DNA of 10,151 nt from Cochliopodium minus (lineage: Eukaryota; Discosea; Himatismenida; Cochliopodiidae), in assembly GCA_024220525.1 (NCBI GenBank), contig JAMYWO010000026.1:31391-41541 (forward strand), given 5' to 3'. Position numbers and translations under genes: made by a program. Positions within the stretch are counted from its first letter, which is position 1. Each line of letters opens with the position of its first letter. The notes below the pieces were generated by a model. That model saw only the letters and a program-made list of their open reading frames with translations, was not told the DNA's origin and did not search any database. This document shows, in pieces, positions 8,314 to 10,151 of this stretch.

Positions 8314-10047
8314 ATGGAAAACAAAATAATGGAAATAAGAGAGAAATTTTTCAAAGAATTTGATTACAAAGAAGGTAAAAAGAATGGATTAACTTTAATG
8401 ATGGATAAATGAAATATTTGAAAATTATATTCCTATTTTGAAAATTTGTTAGTAAAATGATCAATATTAATTAACATATACAAATGATAAAATGATAATT
8501 TGGATCCATTGATCAAATATATAATTATCTTGAAGTTAAATTCTCACAAAAAAATTTCATTTTCAAATATTGATAATTAATATAGAATAAACTAACAAAA
8601 AAAAGATGATTTCAATGAAGGAGATCTGGATTTGGTAGTGATAGACGATGTCAAAGTATTAGAAGAAAAAATCTACACAAAGAGATACCATCCACAAACA
8701 AAAAATAAAAAAGGAGAGACACCATTCCATTACTGCGCAATGTACAACGAAAACGTGGAGATAATGAAATATCTGGTAGAGAGAGTGAAATGCGACATCA
8801 ACATCAAAAACATCGATGGAGAAACAGTATATCATCTGGCATGTTGGAACAACAGGAACTTGCGGATAATAAAGTATTTGGTTGAAGAAGCAAAATGTGA
8901 TGTTAATCTCAAAAATGACTTTGGGAAGACTGCTCTTATGAATGCTTGTATGAATAACGACAATCTGGAAATAATAAGGTATTTGGTAGAAAAGGTGGGA
9001 TGCGATGTCGACACGAAATCGAAAGAAGGTGACACCGCACTGTTTTTGGCTTGCATGCAATCCAAGAAGTTGGAGGTGATTAAGTATCTGGTTGGAAGGA
9101 CGAAAGATGATTTCGACGCAAAAAACAAAAATGGCTTTACCATCCTTCATTATGCATGCTGGAACAACACAAACGTAGAAGTGACTAAATATCTCATCGA
9201 AGAACTGAAATGTAACGTGTTTACAACGTGTACCAACGGTCGAACTATTCTTCAAATGGCTTGTCAGCACAACAAAAACTTGGGCGTCATCAAATATTTG
9301 ATCGAAGAGGCCAAATGTGATGTCATGGTGGAAGATGAGAATGGCTTCTCTCCTCTTCACCACACGCTTTCTAAAAATGATTTCGAGTTCGGCGAGATAA
9401 AGTATTTGTTGGAGATGAAGTGTGACATCTCCCACGAAAACGAATACGACGCCTCTCCTCTTCATTTTTACATTGAAAATATGTTGCGCTTCAATGAGGA
9501 GCCTGACATCGAAAAGATGAAATCTCTCATCATCATTTCTCTTTGTCACGGCTTCTATTTATTTTCTTTCCAAAAGTTTAAATCTTCCCTTCTCTCCAAA
9601 AACAGCGCCTACAACATCATTTTTGAGAATATCAACAACAAGACTTTGTGGAAGCCCAATGACCACAAATATTTCTCTAACAACATCCAAAAGTGCATTT
9701 TCAATTTTTTGGTTTCCTACAAAATAAAGTTCTCTAAGACCCTTTCCTTTAAAATATCCAAGTACGTCTTGTTTGAAATCATCAATTACTTCATTCACTC
9801 CACTTTGTTTTACAATAAAAAAGAAAAATTCACTGAGGAAAACATCATTCATCAAATTCAGCTATTTAGTGAGCAAACTCTCAAAAAGATTAAGATCATG
9901 GAGGATAATAGTAGAAGCAAAGATGTTGAAATGAGCGAGCTCATTCGAGCCAACGAAGAATTGAGGCAACTAAACAAAAAGACTATCGAAGAGAAGGACA
10001 AGAGAATAAAGGAGTTGCTTGAAGAAATAGAAAAATTAAAGAAATGA
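8314..10047 (+). CDS. Ankyrin-repeat protein with C-terminal coiled coil, 500 residues (2 exons)
   Basis: Exon 1 is 8314-8374 and exon 2 is 8606-10047. The intron of 231 bases splits an Asp codon (g|at), giving FDYKEDDFNEGDLDLVVIDD. The ATG at 8314 was chosen because it is in frame through the splice and follows an A-rich leader; exon 2 alone has no early ATG. Residues 54 to about 333 form eight ankyrin repeats with a strict 35-residue period in the first seven. Each shows G-x-T-x-hydrophobic-H-x-A-C near its start and IKYLVEEAKCDVN-type ends; the last repeats are degenerate. Residues 334-440 are an unassigned Phe/Lys/Asn-rich linker. Residues about 440-500 are a charged heptad-like coiled coil (ELIRANEELRQLNKK, RIKELLEEIEKLKK). 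Ankyrin stacks bind proteins and the coil suggests oligomerisation; the partner is unknown. There is no signal peptide and no catalytic domain. Confidence 0.9.
8375..8605 (+). other. 231-base intron of the ankyrin gene, containing element copy B
   Basis: The donor is gtaaaa and the acceptor is aaaaaaag; a CTAAC that could serve as branch point lies at about 8591-8595, close to the 3' end. Much of the interior resembles the 560-base intron of the nucleotidyltransferase/ligase gene. Confidence 0.8.
8440..8561 (+). repeat. Diverged dispersed element, copy B (intronic)
   Basis: Blocks at 8440-8456, 8460-8496 and 8536-8561 match 1069-1085, 1101-1137 and 1213-1239 in order and orientation. The matches go well beyond what shared AT bias would give, notably a 17-base identity and a 37-base block with about three differences. 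Neither copy has coding capacity. Confidence 0.65.
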
Positions 10048-10073
10048 AACCAAAAGTTTGTTTAAACTGGTTT
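10047..10073 (+). other. Possible hairpin just after the ankyrin stop codon
   Basis: AAACC and AGTTT on the left pair with AAACT and GGTTT on the right. This gives two 5-bp helices, a 3-base bulge and a GTTT loop. It overlaps the last base of the TGA and lies in the presumed 3' UTR. In AT-rich DNA it may be chance. Confidence 0.3.
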
Positions 10074-10151
10074 TTCCTTAATCTCAACCAATTTTTACTA
10101 ACAGACTACTTTTGTTGATCAAAAATTTCATCAAAAAAAAAAAAAATGAAA

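Noticed and set aside
8659-9549. Long open frame (about 296 codons) on the minus strand
   Set aside because: It lies antisense to the ankyrin exon, has Phe/His/Ile-rich composition, and mirrors the 105-base repeat period of the real gene. It is a shadow.

Overview
The window looks like nuclear DNA of an AT-rich, intron-bearing protist. Genes lie on both strands. Nearly every one becomes a sensible protein only after GT...AG introns of about 46 to 560 bases are removed. Introns and spacers are extremely A/T-rich, often long T tracts on the sense strand, while exons are clearly richer in GC. TAA and TGA both serve as ordinary stops, so the standard code fits. One product is very Asn-rich, as in several amoeboid protists. 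A COQ5 (ubiquinone synthesis) exon and a heme-binding MAPR-type protein would suit an organism with respiring mitochondria. I cannot name the species or lineage.

Layout, left to right. (1) A cytochrome b5-like MAPR-family gene, + strand, two exons (4-404), possibly continuing to the left. (2) An eight-exon gene (606-4293, +). My model gives a 698-residue protein made of a polymerase-beta-type nucleotidyltransferase, resembling the RNA-repair family RlaP/COG3541, fused to a T4 Rnl1-like RNA ligase domain. The nucleotidyltransferase keeps its GS and D-x-D residues. The ligase appears to have lost its nucleophilic lysine and other active-site residues. (3) A two-exon gene of unknown function on the minus strand (4304-5095). 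(4) A single minus-strand exon (5201-5350) that is unmistakably the C-terminus of COQ5; no other COQ5 exon is in the window. (5) A three-exon + strand gene (5554-6186) with a C3HC4 RING-type finger split by an intron. Its reading frame is interrupted by one 'n' at 5590. (6) A two-exon minus-strand gene for an Asn-rich protein of unknown family (6499-7979). (7) Divergently from it, a two-exon ankyrin-repeat and coiled-coil gene (8314-10047, +).

There is no operon logic; these are separate eukaryotic genes. The most notable points are the nucleotidyltransferase/pseudo-ligase fusion, the orphan COQ5 exon, and a diverged sequence element shared by the 560-base intron of the fusion gene and the only intron of the ankyrin gene. 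Exon boundaries are deduced from splice dinucleotides, phase and family resemblance, without transcript data. I saw no tRNA, rRNA, CRISPR array or intact transposon.
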